From the IMG/VR virus record IMGVR_UViG_3300049915_000066, positions 1 to 35,218 of that record: DNA of 35,218 nucleotides; one strand, 5' to 3'. The notes beneath the pieces are model-generated. The model ran no database searches. It was not told the origin of the DNA and saw nothing but the letters and a program-made list of their open reading frames with translations. Positions 23,072 through 30,562 of this stretch are shown piece after piece; positions within the stretch are counted from its first letter, which is position 1, and each line of letters starts with the position of its first letter. The position numbers and the translations under genes are program-made. The DNA is from a virus.

Positions 23072-25318
23072 ATGGCCAAGGATAAACTCACCGACTACAG
23101 CGCCACCAATGCCTCGAACACGGACGTTGGCGGTGTTAACATCAACGAGGGCATGCTGCCATCGGATGTGAACAACGCCATCCGCGAGGTGATGACGCAC
23201 CTCAAGGACTTTGCTGAAGGCACTGAGGCGGTGAACTCAATCGCGGTTGGAAACATCACAGTCGGCGGCACCGTTACTGCTACAGGTAATATTGAACTTG
23301 GAGATAGTGGCGGTGTTTCTACTGGACGAGTAAAGTTCGGTGATGGCGACGATTTACAGATGTATTTTGACGGAACAAACAGTGTGATTTCTAGCGAAAA
23401 CACTACTGACATGTATGTTCAGGCAAATAATATATATCTTCGTAGCAGTATTCCGGGGGCAGAAAACGGTATTGTTATTGCGGGTGATGGCGCAGTGACA
23501 GCTTACTACGACAACGCCGCCAAACTCGCCACCACCGCCACAGGCGTGGATGTTAATGGAAATGCTAAACTTACTGGCACAGGCAGGATAATTAAGTTTG
23601 ATAAGAACGGTTCTGGTGAAGATAATGCAATTTATTACGACAACACAACAGCCAACAACAATTTATACATTGGTAGAGACTCGTCAAACGTAGCCTTTAG
23701 AACTGGCGGCTCTGAACGTATGCGCCTGACTAGTGCGGGTTCGCTAGGGCTGGGAGTTACTGCCCCATCACAAACACTAGATATCAACGGAAACGCTAGA
23801 GTTGACGGTGCAATCTACCTTGCTGACCGCATATACCACGATGGCGATACAAACACATCAATTAGATTTCCAGCCGCAGACACAATCTCCCTGAACACTG
23901 CTGGTCAAGAGCGTGTATATATCACATCGGCTGGCAACGTGGGCATCGGCACTGTTTCGCCGGAGAGACAGCTTCATGTCGAAGGTGCTGGATTGATAAA
24001 AAACACAAGTGGTGAAGCGTTATTTAAACTACAAGCGGCAAACAATTCTAACAGTATTTTAGAACTAGCAGATACCGATGATGGCAATGTCGGTCGCATC
24101 CAGTATGAACACGACAACAACGCTATGTTGTTATATACAAACGATTCTGAAAAACTCCGCATCACATCGGCGGGTTCGCTAGGGCTGGGGACTTCGGCAC
24201 CCTCTTATAAATTCCATTCCACTACTTCTTCTGGCTCTGACATTGCTGGCTATTTTCATAACAGTGCTGGTTCTGGAAATGGTAGTTCATTAGTTGCTAG
24301 AGGTGGCGCAAACAACGCAACTCCAAACTTTCAGGTCCAAGATTACAACGGTAACGCTGATTTTACAGTCATTGGTACTGGCAATGTCGGCATCGGCACT
24401 GCGTCACCTGACAGCAACCATAAGCTAGAGGTTGCATCGGGCGGCACGGCAGAGGCTGGCATCCGCAGCGGCAACTCTAGCGAAGCCATCCTAAACTTTG
24501 GCAGAACAAATGACCGCTTGCGTGGGCGTATCGCCTACAACAACAGCAGTGAGTATATGGCGTTCTGGACAAATCAAGGAGAGAAGGTGCGCCTGACATC
24601 GGCGGGTCGCTTGGGAATCGGCACTGACTCGCCAGCGCAGTTGCTTCATGTAAATTCTACAGGAAATGTGGCGGCGGCACAAATTCAAGGTGCATCGCAC
24701 ACTGCTAAAATTAGCACAGACGGTGCAGGGACTATTTTTGGCACAACCACTAACGGTTATATGTTACTTGCAACAAATAATGCGGAACGTATGCGACTGG
24801 ATGCGTCAGGGAATTTGCTGGTTGGGAAGACAAGTTCAAATTTTGGCACAGCTGGCGGCGAAATAAAGTCAAACGGTCAGATTACTGCAACAGCATCTAG
24901 TGCGGCGGCAGGGCAATTTAACAGGCTGACCAGCGATGGTACTATTTTGAACTTTGCCCAAAACAACGGAACGGTCGGCTCTGTCTCAGTCACTGGTTCA
25001 GTCACAACCTACAACACCACCTCTGACATAAGACTAAAGCAAGACATCGAACCGCTGCAAGCCACCGACAAGCTGATGCAGATGAACCCTGTGTCATATA
25101 GCTGGAAGTCTGACCCTGACGGCCCACGCTCTATGGGCTTTATCGCTCAAGAGATGCAAGAGGTAATGCCAGAGGCTGTCAGCACTGGCGATGATGACGA
25201 TGCGATGATGTCGATGGACTACGGACGTATCACACCAATTCTGGTGTCGGCACTCCAAGATGCACACCGCAAGATTGAAGAACTAGCAGCAGAAATTGCT
25301 GAACTAAAAGCCAACTAA
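23072..25318 (+). CDS. Tail fibre/spike with S74-type chaperone domain (748 aa)
   Basis: Residues 1-52 repeat the attachment domain of the upstream fibre. The shaft carries at least five copies of a motif like LTSAGSLGLGVTAPSQTLDI or ITSAGNVGIGTVSPERQLHV, typical of trimeric beta-structured fibres. The C-terminal ~98 residues form a Peptidase_S74 intramolecular chaperone: SDIRLKQDIEPL, then GFIAQEMQEVMPEAV, DYGRITPILVSALQD and a coiled coil. Ser651 and Lys656 are spaced like the family's self-cleaving Ser-Lys dyad. The chaperone probably trimerises the fibre and is then cut off. Likely host-receptor binding. AAGGAAAG lies upstream of ATG 23072. Confidence 0.9.
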   Translation: MAKDKLTDYSATNASNTDVGGVNINEGMLPSDVNNAIREVMTHLKDFAEGTEAVNSIAVGNITVGGTVTATGNIELGDSGGVSTGRVKFGDGDDLQMYFDGTNSVISSENTTDMYVQANNIYLRSSIPGAENGIVIAGDGAVTAYYDNAAKLATTATGVDVNGNAKLTGTGRIIKFDKNGSGEDNAIYYDNTTANNNLYIGRDSSNVAFRTGGSERMRLTSAGSLGLGVTAPSQTLDINGNARVDGAIYLADRIYHDGDTNTSIRFPAADTISLNTAGQERVYITSAGNVGIGTVSPERQLHVEGAGLIKNTSGEALFKLQAANNSNSILELADTDDGNVGRIQYEHDNNAMLLYTNDSEKLRITSAGSLGLGTSAPSYKFHSTTSSGSDIAGYFHNSAGSGNGSSLVARGGANNATPNFQVQDYNGNADFTVIGTGNVGIGTASPDSNHKLEVASGGTAEAGIRSGNSSEAILNFGRTNDRLRGRIAYNNSSEYMAFWTNQGEKVRLTSAGRLGIGTDSPAQLLHVNSTGNVAAAQIQGASHTAKISTDGAGTIFGTTTNGYMLLATNNAERMRLDASGNLLVGKTSSNFGTAGGEIKSNGQITATASSAAAGQFNRLTSDGTILNFAQNNGTVGSVSVTGSVTTYNTTSDIRLKQDIEPLQATDKLMQMNPVSYSWKSDPDGPRSMGFIAQEMQEVMPEAVSTGDDDDAMMSMDYGRITPILVSALQDAHRKIEELAAEIAELKAN

Positions 25319-25330
25319 TAGGAGTAGACA

Positions 25331-25687
25331 ATGGCTAATTCATACACTTGGGACTTCCCAGCATTGGACGTTTGCAACGAGGCCCAGAACGGACACTCTG
25401 ATTGCATCAAGACAATTCACTGGCGGCTAACTGCTGTTTCTGACAGCGAGACAAACGATGAAGGCGAAGCACTAAACGTGACAGCTTATGGCACTGCTGC
25501 TGTAGCTACACCAGACGAGGGTGATAGTGACTACGTTGCTTTCGATGACATCACAAAAGACTGGTGCAAGACAAAGACGCTTGAGGCTTTGCAAAAGACA
25601 GAAGCTGAGATGCAGACAATGCTTGACGAGCAGATGACTGCGCTGGCCAACCCGCCAATGCGGCAGGCTGTCCCGGCTGGCTGGTAG
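25331..25687 (+). CDS. Conserved small phage protein (118 aa)
   Basis: TAGGAGTAG precedes ATG 25331. The sequence has an opening strand (SYTWDFPALDVCNE), a conserved-looking CIKTIHWRLTAVSDSETN, then AFDDITKDWCKTKTLEALQK and a Glu/Gln/Met helix. This is a pattern I recall from marine myo- and podoviruses after tail-fibre genes. It might be a fibre chaperone or adhesin cap, but nothing proves it. Confidence 0.65.
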   Translation: MANSYTWDFPALDVCNEAQNGHSDCIKTIHWRLTAVSDSETNDEGEALNVTAYGTAAVATPDEGDSDYVAFDDITKDWCKTKTLEALQKTEAEMQTMLDEQMTALANPPMRQAVPAGW

Positions 25688-25689
25688 CT

Positions 25690-25854
25690 ATGAACGAGGG
25701 GACCAAAGTCGGGCTGGATGTAGCCGCTGGCACCGGAACTGTGGCGGCGTGGCTAGGTCACGCGCCTGACGTTGTGGCAATCTTCACTGGCGTCTACATC
25801 TTGGTTAGGCTCTGGGAAACCGAAACAGTCAAGAAAATCACGAGGCGCGGCTGA
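25690..25854 (+). CDS. Small one-span holin-like membrane protein (54 aa)
   Basis: ATG 25690 lies 2 nt after the previous stop. The frame is 55 codons with stop TGA 25852-25854. It has a short polar N-terminus (MNEGTKVGLD), a hydrophobic middle (VAAWLGHAPDVVAIFTGVYI), then LVRLWETETVKKITRRG, a charged C-terminus. This topology, with the E.ETVKK tail, resembles short holins encoded ahead of lysozyme. Holin activity is inferred from its place in the lysis region; another two holin candidates occur at 27311 and 27520. Confidence 0.65.
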   Translation: MNEGTKVGLDVAAGTGTVAAWLGHAPDVVAIFTGVYILVRLWETETVKKITRRG

Positions 25855-25855
25855 T

Positions 25856-26041
25856 GTGCTGGAGGCTGCCTTTCTACTGCTGGTGTTTGTTGACGACAAA
25901 AAGGTCAGCCCGGCGTGGTATTTCCGCGATCTGAACGACTGCGTCTATCTGGCGCGTATATTACATAAACAGGGACCGAATAAAATAACAAGCTATTGCC
26001 TGCCAGTGGACGTGGACAAAGAGACGAAGGTGTTTGATTGA
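25856..26041 (+). CDS. Small hydrophobic-N-terminus protein (61 aa)
   Basis: GTG 25856 is the first sensible start after the holin-like gene; a frame from 25772 would run antiparallel to its reading. The N-terminus is hydrophobic (LEAAFLLLVFVDD), then FRDLNDCVYLARILHKQG and YCLPVDVDKE. This two-Cys pattern matches small exported-looking proteins of unknown role in marine phage lysis regions. Its stop overlaps the next ATG by one base. Confidence 0.55.
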   Translation: MLEAAFLLLVFVDDKKVSPAWYFRDLNDCVYLARILHKQGPNKITSYCLPVDVDKETKVFD

Positions 26042-26484
26042 TGCTTGCAGAACTTGCCGCCGCGAATGCTGCTTTTGCAGTAATAAAACAAGTCGTCAAC
26101 AATGGTCAGGACATTGCCAAAGCTGGTAAGGCCATCGGCACATTCATGTCATCGAAGGAAGAGCTGCGCCGCGCTGGCAACAAGAAGCGGGCGCGTGGCC
26201 TTGGCGGTTCTGATCTTGAAGAATTTATGGCTCTTGAGCAGATCAAAGAAAAGGAAAAACAGCTCAGAGAGCTTATGATTTACGCTGGCAGGCCGGGGCT
26301 GTTGCGAGATTATGAGCGCTTTTGTAAAGAGGCCACAGAAGGTCGCGCCGCTGCTGCCAAACGCGTTGCAAAACGCAGAGCCGATATAAAAGAGAAAATA
26401 GGCGCAGGCGCGGTTCTTGCCCTTTTAGCTGCTGCCCTAGCGGCGATGATTTCTTTTGTTGTTTGGTTAAAAGGGCTTCAATAG
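26041..26484 (+). CDS. Phage protein with C-terminal membrane anchor (147 aa)
   Basis: The N-terminal domain is helical (AELAAANAAFAVIKQVVNNG, then SDLEEFMALEQIKEKEKQLR and LMIYAGRPGLLRDYERF). A basic coiled region (KRVAKRRADIKEK) and one hydrophobic span (AGAVLALLAAALAAMISFVV) follow, ending at WLKGLQ. I recall this family from marine T4-like phages and podoviruses, function unknown. A C-terminal anchor in the lysis region would suit a spanin-like or holin-regulating role, but no lipobox or periplasmic orientation is evident. Confidence 0.65.
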   Translation: MLAELAAANAAFAVIKQVVNNGQDIAKAGKAIGTFMSSKEELRRAGNKKRARGLGGSDLEEFMALEQIKEKEKQLRELMIYAGRPGLLRDYERFCKEATEGRAAAAKRVAKRRADIKEKIGAGAVLALLAAALAAMISFVVWLKGLQ

Positions 26485-26895
26485 GTGTCAACAACAACAG
26501 GTCTGATCGGCGAGTACATCACCGCCGCAGCGATACTCGAGCAGGAGGGCTGGCAAGTCTCGATGGCTCAACAGGACGACACCGACCTTGTGGCGTGGAA
26601 GGACGGCGTGTTTATGAGGGTGCAGGTGAAGGCGTCAACGCTGCGCTCGCAGGCAGACGGCAGGGCGCCGGGCTATCACTTCCAGACCGGCAGCGGCGGG
26701 AAGAAACGGATCAAGAGAGGCAGCTATGATATCTATGCTCTGTGCGCGGCCACCGACAGAAGGGTGTGGTTTCAGGCGCAATGCTGTATCAACCAACTGT
26801 CACTGCGTAAGGCGCGGGGGTTCTTTGCTGACCCGCATCTGGAGAGTGATAGCTGGGAACGTGCCGTGCAAATTGTAATGGAGTGCAGAAAATGA
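26485..26895 (+). CDS. Putative PD-(D/E)XK endonuclease (136 aa)
   Basis: GTG 26485 directly abuts the previous stop. The sequence has LIGEYITAAAILEQEGWQVS, then DTDLVAWKDGVFMRVQVKAS, giving Asp34 and a QVK triad (Gln47-Lys49) as in PD-(D/E)XK enzymes with Gln variants. C-terminal YDIYALCAATDRRVWFQA is also typical of the PDDEXK_5-like group, which includes intron-type endonucleases. It sits oddly between lysis genes and overlaps the lysozyme start by 4 nt. It may be a mobile or resolvase-like nuclease; activity is not proven. Confidence 0.65.
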   Translation: MSTTTGLIGEYITAAAILEQEGWQVSMAQQDDTDLVAWKDGVFMRVQVKASTLRSQADGRAPGYHFQTGSGGKKRIKRGSYDIYALCAATDRRVWFQAQCCINQLSLRKARGFFADPHLESDSWERAVQIVMECRK

Positions 26896-27311
26896 GCAAA
26901 CTGATTGAGATGATTAAACGCCACGAGGGTGTGGTGCCACACGCATATCAGGACAGTCGAGGGTACTGGACCATCGGGGTGGGACGCTTGGTGGATGAAG
27001 ATTTGGGCGGCGGTCTGTCTGATGATGAAATCGACTACCTGCTGACCAACGACATAAACCGCTGCATCGAGGAGGCTCAGACCTACCCGTGGTTTGCCGG
27101 CCTCTCAGAGCCGCGACAGGCGGTCGTGATATCTTTGCTGTTCAATCTAGGCAAGCCACGCTGGGACGGCTTCAAGCTCGCGCAGGCGGCGATTGCTGCG
27201 GGTGATATGGCTGAGGCCAGCCGGCAGCTTCTCGACAGCAGGTGGTCGCGGCAGGTTGGCAAGCGGGCGCATGAAATGGCGGCGCAGTTAGAGTCAGGAG
27301 AATGGAAATAA
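26892..27311 (+). CDS. T4-type lysozyme endolysin (139 aa)
   Basis: This glycoside hydrolase of family 24 cuts peptidoglycan at lysis. The catalytic triad is visible: Glu12 in RHEGVV, Asp21 in YQDSRGYWTIGVG and Thr27. The rest follows the T4 lysozyme fold, including LSEPRQAVVISLLFNLG. There is no signal peptide or SAR segment, so export needs a holin, and three holin-like genes flank it. ATG 26892 overlaps the previous stop (ATGA). The length is slightly short for the family but complete. Confidence 0.95.
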   Translation: MSKLIEMIKRHEGVVPHAYQDSRGYWTIGVGRLVDEDLGGGLSDDEIDYLLTNDINRCIEEAQTYPWFAGLSEPRQAVVISLLFNLGKPRWDGFKLAQAAIAAGDMAEASRQLLDSRWSRQVGKRAHEMAAQLESGEWK

Positions 27312-27523
27312 TGGCTGAGATTACTTTTGAGCGGATACTCAAGTGGCGACTGCTGCCGCGCGGCATGATGCTGGTGATGACCTACGCATACCTACAAACG
27401 CTTTTCTGGTTTCAGTCTTTGCCACCCGATGCGATGACAACACAAGCCGCAGGATTGACAGCAACTGTGACCGGGGCAATGACGGGCGCCTTTGGCCTTT
27501 GGCTAGGAAGCGAGAAGTCATGA
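27311..27523 (+). CDS. Two-span holin-like membrane protein (70 aa)
   Basis: ATG 27311 is preferred over ATG 27302 because AGGAG (27296-27300) has proper spacing only for the former. Two hydrophobic spans appear: GMMLVMTYAYLQTLFWFQSL and AGLTATVTGAMTGAFGLWLG. They are joined by a polar turn, and the protein ends in SEKS. A position directly after the lysozyme suggests a holin or antiholin. Its stop overlaps the next start (ATGA). Confidence 0.7.
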   Translation: MAEITFERILKWRLLPRGMMLVMTYAYLQTLFWFQSLPPDAMTTQAAGLTATVTGAMTGAFGLWLGSEKS

Positions 27524-27915
27524 TCCAAGCTCTGATTGGACCCGTGACCGGGCTACTAGATAAATTTATTGAGGACAAGGACCAGAAGGCAAAGCTCGCT
27601 CATGAGGTTGCCACAATGGCCCAGAACCACGCTCAGGAGCTTGCCAAGGGGCAGCTAGAGATCAACAAGGCAGAAGCGCAGCACCGATCCATCTTTGTCG
27701 CTGGGTGGCGCCCGTTCATCGGCTGGACCTGCGGCATTGCTCTGGCGTGGCATTTTGTTCTTGCGCCGCTGACAATGTTCGCCTGCGGCGCTATGGAGAT
27801 TTACATCCCTGATCTGCCAGTCTTTGATATGGACAGCCTCATGACTGTGCTGCTCGGCATGCTTGGTCTCGGCGGTCTCAGGACCGTGGAGAAGGTCAAA
27901 GGCCTCACCAAATAA
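27520..27915 (+). CDS. GTA-type three-span holin (131 aa)
   Basis: The N-terminal half is an amphipathic, charged helix region (DQKAKLAHEVATMAQNHAQE). It is followed by FVAGWRPFIGWTCGIALAWH, a second hydrophobic segment (FVLAPLTMFACGAMEIYIPD) and a third (MTVLLGMLGLGGLRTVEKVK). The W.RPFIGW motif and GLGGLRT..K end are the signature of the holin family known from gene transfer agents of Rhodobacterales. It probably permeabilises the inner membrane. It is the last gene of the plus-strand late unit. Confidence 0.85.
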   Translation: MIQALIGPVTGLLDKFIEDKDQKAKLAHEVATMAQNHAQELAKGQLEINKAEAQHRSIFVAGWRPFIGWTCGIALAWHFVLAPLTMFACGAMEIYIPDLPVFDMDSLMTVLLGMLGLGGLRTVEKVKGLTK

Positions 27916-27940
27916 AAAGACCCCGGCACTAAGGCCGGGG
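27910..27940 (-). terminator. Intrinsic terminator for the minus-strand unit
   Basis: A perfect 7-bp stem, CCCCGGC (27921-27927) and GCCGGGG (27934-27940), has a 6-nt loop. Read on the minus strand it is followed by TCTTTTTATTT, a classic U-tract, so it terminates transcription coming from the minus-strand genes. On the plus strand the sequence after the stem is only CAAGTTTCG, a weak tract, but the hairpin may also slow late transcription. Confidence 0.85.
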
Positions 27941-27985
27941 CAAGTTTCGGGAGGAAACGCGGGCCATCGCACAGCCCGCAAGCGA

Positions 27986-28156
27986 TTATTTATCGTATCC
28001 ATCTTCCGGCTTTTCTACAAGCCCTAATCCTTCGCAGCGTGGGCATTCAGCCATCCGATCCTCAAGATAGCCGCCGCGCGTGTAGTCGATGACGGCCATC
28101 TCTTGATGGTATTCTCCCTGACCATCGCAGTCAGGGCATTCGATTGGGTCTATCAC
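27986..28156 (-). CDS. Mini DnaJ-type zinc-finger protein (56 aa)
   Basis: A 56-codon minus-strand frame starts at GTG 28156, overlapping the upstream stop (GTGA), and ends at TAA 27986-27988. It encodes two CxxCxGxG modules: CPDCDGQG (residues 7-14) and CPRCEGLG (38-45), the zinc-binding repeats of DnaJ. No J-domain or substrate domain is present. It could be a chaperone-like, redox or protein-binding module. It is the last gene before the terminator. Confidence 0.75.
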   Translation of the reverse strand: MIDPIECPDCDGQGEYHQEMAVIDYTRGGYLEDRMAECPRCEGLGLVEKPEDGYDK

Positions 28157-28362
28157 GCCGCCAGCTTGAGATGCCGAGACTTGCCATAGCCCCTCTCCAG
28201 ATGGCCCTTCGCCACAAGCTGACTGATCAGCGAGTAGGCGGCGGTCTTGCTGCGCCCGGTTTTGTTCGCCACCTCCTGCACTGTGGGCGCATACCCGTAG
28301 CGTCTGATGTGGCGCGTAATCATCGCAAGCACGGTGTGCTGCTTCGATGTCAGCGGCTTCAT
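28153..28362 (-). CDS. Stand-alone LexA-type winged-helix regulator (69 aa)
   Basis: The sequence LTSKQHTVLAMITRHIRRYG, then YAPTVQEVANKTGRSKTAAY and LISQLVAKGHLERGYGKSRH is the N-terminal DNA-binding domain of LexA almost motif for motif. The C-terminal Ser-Lys peptidase domain is absent, so it cannot self-cleave. It may bind SOS-type or phage operators. Its start overlaps the upstream exonuclease gene by 4 nt. An alternative is a MarR-like winged helix, but the APTV-EV spacing favours LexA. Confidence 0.8.
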   Translation of the reverse strand: MKPLTSKQHTVLAMITRHIRRYGYAPTVQEVANKTGRSKTAAYSLISQLVAKGHLERGYGKSRHLKLAA

Positions 28363-29321
28363 TGCCTCACCTCCTTCACTGTCAGGGTTTTCTGCCGGAT
28401 CACGCTCTCAGGCTTGGCCGGTACGGTCTTGGCTGGCTGCGCCCTTGATCGCCGCATCGGCCACTTGATGTAGAAGCTGGACCCGTCAACCGTGACGCTG
28501 CCCTCCTCGTGGTTGCCGAGTATCTCCTTGAGGCCAGCCTCGGCAATGTCGATCTGCTGCTCGGCAGCCTTCTTGTCGGCCTTGGCCTGCACCAGCATCT
28601 CCGCGTAAAATTCTCCATCCTCAATCTCGTTCAGATCGAGCGGCGGCGCACCATCGTCCACGCGGTCCCACGCCACGTTGCCGTCAGCCGAGGTGTAGAC
28701 CTCATACCAGTCGATGTCGCGCTTGCGGCGCTCGAACTCGTGAATGGCGTCAATTATGTCATCACGCATCGCATCGTCCACCCGGTACAGGAAGATGCGA
28801 AGCTCATTACCACGATACAGGACGCACACGGCGCCCCAAGCGTAGCCGGTACACATTAGCTGCCCCTGTAGCTGCATTGGGCCTCTGTGCGGCGCCGGTA
28901 CGTCCTCAGCGGCATTCGCCGTGACCTTTGCCTCCAGTACGCCAAGGCCGGTGGTGTCAACGCTGCCACCCTGCGGAACATAGATGCCGTTGGCCGGGTC
29001 GTGCGTGAACGTCTTGCCGCCCAGAGCCTGACCATCCAAAGAGGAGGCGAATGGCAGGTGGTCGTGGAAGATCGCCTCGTCAAACTCCGTCTCCAGATGC
29101 GTCAGGGACAGGCGCTTGGCTGCTTCGGTGAGGATCACGCCCTCAAGCGTGTCGCCCCAGAACATCGGCTCGTTCTGCGGCAGGTAGTCAGGCGCGTTGC
29201 CGGCCTCAGCTTCGATGGCCCTCTTGAGCGCCTCGTTGGGCGTTGCGTATGGGCTGCGGTTTAGGATCACCGGCAGTATTGACGCGGTGACGATGTTGTC
29301 TGGTGTTAGTTTACCGACCAT
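28359..29321 (-). CDS. YqaJ-like exonuclease/recombinase (320 aa)
   Basis: The start is ATG 29321, with AAAGGAG 7 nt upstream; a longer frame from 29426 lies inside the HNH gene and is rejected. Motifs fit the lambda-exonuclease/YqaJ fold. They are FWGDTLEGVILTEAAKRL (54-71), SSLDG with Asp96, LEAKVT with Glu130 and Lys132, and QLQGQL (150-155). The C-terminal third is a charged helical tail. The enzyme class resects DNA ends for recombination, working with a single-strand binding or annealing partner such as the SSB-like product at 32832. Next gene: LexA-like regulator. Confidence 0.8.
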   Translation of the reverse strand: MVGKLTPDNIVTASILPVILNRSPYATPNEALKRAIEAEAGNAPDYLPQNEPMFWGDTLEGVILTEAAKRLSLTHLETEFDEAIFHDHLPFASSLDGQALGGKTFTHDPANGIYVPQGGSVDTTGLGVLEAKVTANAAEDVPAPHRGPMQLQGQLMCTGYAWGAVCVLYRGNELRIFLYRVDDAMRDDIIDAIHEFERRKRDIDWYEVYTSADGNVAWDRVDDGAPPLDLNEIEDGEFYAEMLVQAKADKKAAEQQIDIAEAGLKEILGNHEEGSVTVDGSSFYIKWPMRRSRAQPAKTVPAKPESVIRQKTLTVKEVRQ

Positions 29322-30202
29322 TGGTTTGCTCCTTTTGGTGGTGTGTGGTTTGGCCCGTAGAACTCTTCGGGCATCTTGTTGTTCTTGGCCGTGTTTTCTG
29401 CGGCGGGGATGACTTGCAGGTTCCAAGGCACATGCAACCCCGACACCGTGTCTCCGTTTCGTGGGTAGTAGTGGTCAACGTGATGCTTTACGCCAGTCTG
29501 GCGCGTCTTTTCCGCCGCTTCTTTGTAAAACGAAGCAAAAACATTAGGGTCAATCCATTTGGGAGTTGCTTTTTTCAAGTATCTGCGGCGTAGTTGTGCC
29601 TCAAGTTTCCGTTGCTCTCTATGCTCAATGTCCTCGGCCCAGCGCTGCCGCATACGCTCACGATGTCGCTCTTTGCGTTGCTGTTTCTTTTCTTCGGGGA
29701 TATCTACAAAATAACGCTGGTAGTGTTCACGGTGCAGGTTAGGGTTCTCCTCAAGGCATTTCTTGCGCCATTCTCTGTAACGCTCCCTGCCGCCGCGCTC
29801 GTGGTAATATTCGTAATTAGACTGCAAAACCTTTTCGTGGTTCTCACGCTTCCACCTTTTGCCCCCCTCGCTGTGACAAATAACGCAATGCCCATAGGGC
29901 AGCATCCTTTCAGCTAAATGCCCATTTGGACACGGCTTTCCGTTGAAATAAAAGCGCAACCCTGCCCTTTCTGCTTCTTGCCGGGTCATTATCTTTTTGC
30001 CCGTCTCGGCCTCTAGCTTTGCGACATATTCCTTTCTCTGCTTTTCTCTACGCTCAGGAGAATCCTTAGCGCGGTTGCACTCTAAACAAACCCCCGGCCC
30101 CTTAGCATAACGCGGTGCCACATGCCCATTTTTGCAGGTATTCCCGGTAAAGTAAAACTTGAGACCCCTAGCTCTGGCCTCTTGCTTAGTAATGATATCC
30201 AT
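29306..30202 (-). CDS. HNH endonuclease with two zinc modules (298 aa)
   Basis: The C-terminus has an HNH nuclease core: KHHVDHYYP (239-247), GLHVPWNLQ (255-263) and Asn270/Asn274. The N-terminus has two copies of a C-x-x-x-H...C-x-x-C module, Cys23/His27/Cys39/Cys42 and Cys91/His95/Cys106/Cys109, each preceded by a similar QEA-R-GL-FYF-G segment. The middle is an Arg/Glu-rich helical stretch. Such free-standing HNH genes are often mobile. GGGAG precedes ATG 30202. It overlaps the exonuclease gene by 16 nt, whose Shine-Dalgarno lies in its 3' end. It cuts DNA; the target is unknown. Confidence 0.85.
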   Translation of the reverse strand: MDIITKQEARARGLKFYFTGNTCKNGHVAPRYAKGPGVCLECNRAKDSPERREKQRKEYVAKLEAETGKKIMTRQEAERAGLRFYFNGKPCPNGHLAERMLPYGHCVICHSEGGKRWKRENHEKVLQSNYEYYHERGGRERYREWRKKCLEENPNLHREHYQRYFVDIPEEKKQQRKERHRERMRQRWAEDIEHREQRKLEAQLRRRYLKKATPKWIDPNVFASFYKEAAEKTRQTGVKHHVDHYYPRNGDTVSGLHVPWNLQVIPAAENTAKNNKMPEEFYGPNHTPPKGANQWSVN

Positions 30203-30268
30203 CTATCATCTCCCTTCGATGGACGCCCGGCCACGACAGCCGGGCGCAGGTGGTGTCGGCAACCTCTT

Positions 30269-30553
30269 TTAGCGCGGTAGCGGGACGTAGAAGTCCTTGA
30301 TATCGCCCCACACCCTGTCCTCTGGGTACCACTCCGGATTTGTGTCTTCGCCGAAGCTGTCAGAGCCACAGACCAGCACATAATAATAATATGTGGTCTC
30401 TCCCTCTTCTCCGTCCTCTGCCTTGCCTACGGCAGTGTGGCTCAGGCGTCTGTCGATGATCCGCACCAGCGGATCGCCAAGAACCCGGAAGGGCTTGTCC
30501 AGTGTTTCCGCAGATTGCGGCTTGTAACTGAATGTGATGTCGCTTAGTTTCAT
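30269..30553 (-). CDS. Small hypothetical protein (94 aa)
   Basis: GGAGAG sits ahead of ATG 30553. The protein is beta-like, with RVLGDPLVRIIDRRLSHT and GETTYYYYVLVCGSDSFG, and ends with WYPEDRVWGDIKDFYVPLPR. There are no catalytic motifs and the family is not recognised. It lies between the coiled-coil gene and the HNH gene in the minus-strand early unit, and is probably early expressed. Confidence 0.7.
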   Translation of the reverse strand: MKLSDITFSYKPQSAETLDKPFRVLGDPLVRIIDRRLSHTAVGKAEDGEEGETTYYYYVLVCGSDSFGEDTNPEWYPEDRVWGDIKDFYVPLPR

Positions 30554-30562
30554 GATGCTCTC

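Noticed and set aside
28400-28624. Minus-strand Arg/Ser-rich ORF inside the exonuclease gene
   Set aside because: It is an out-of-frame shadow of the YqaJ-like gene.
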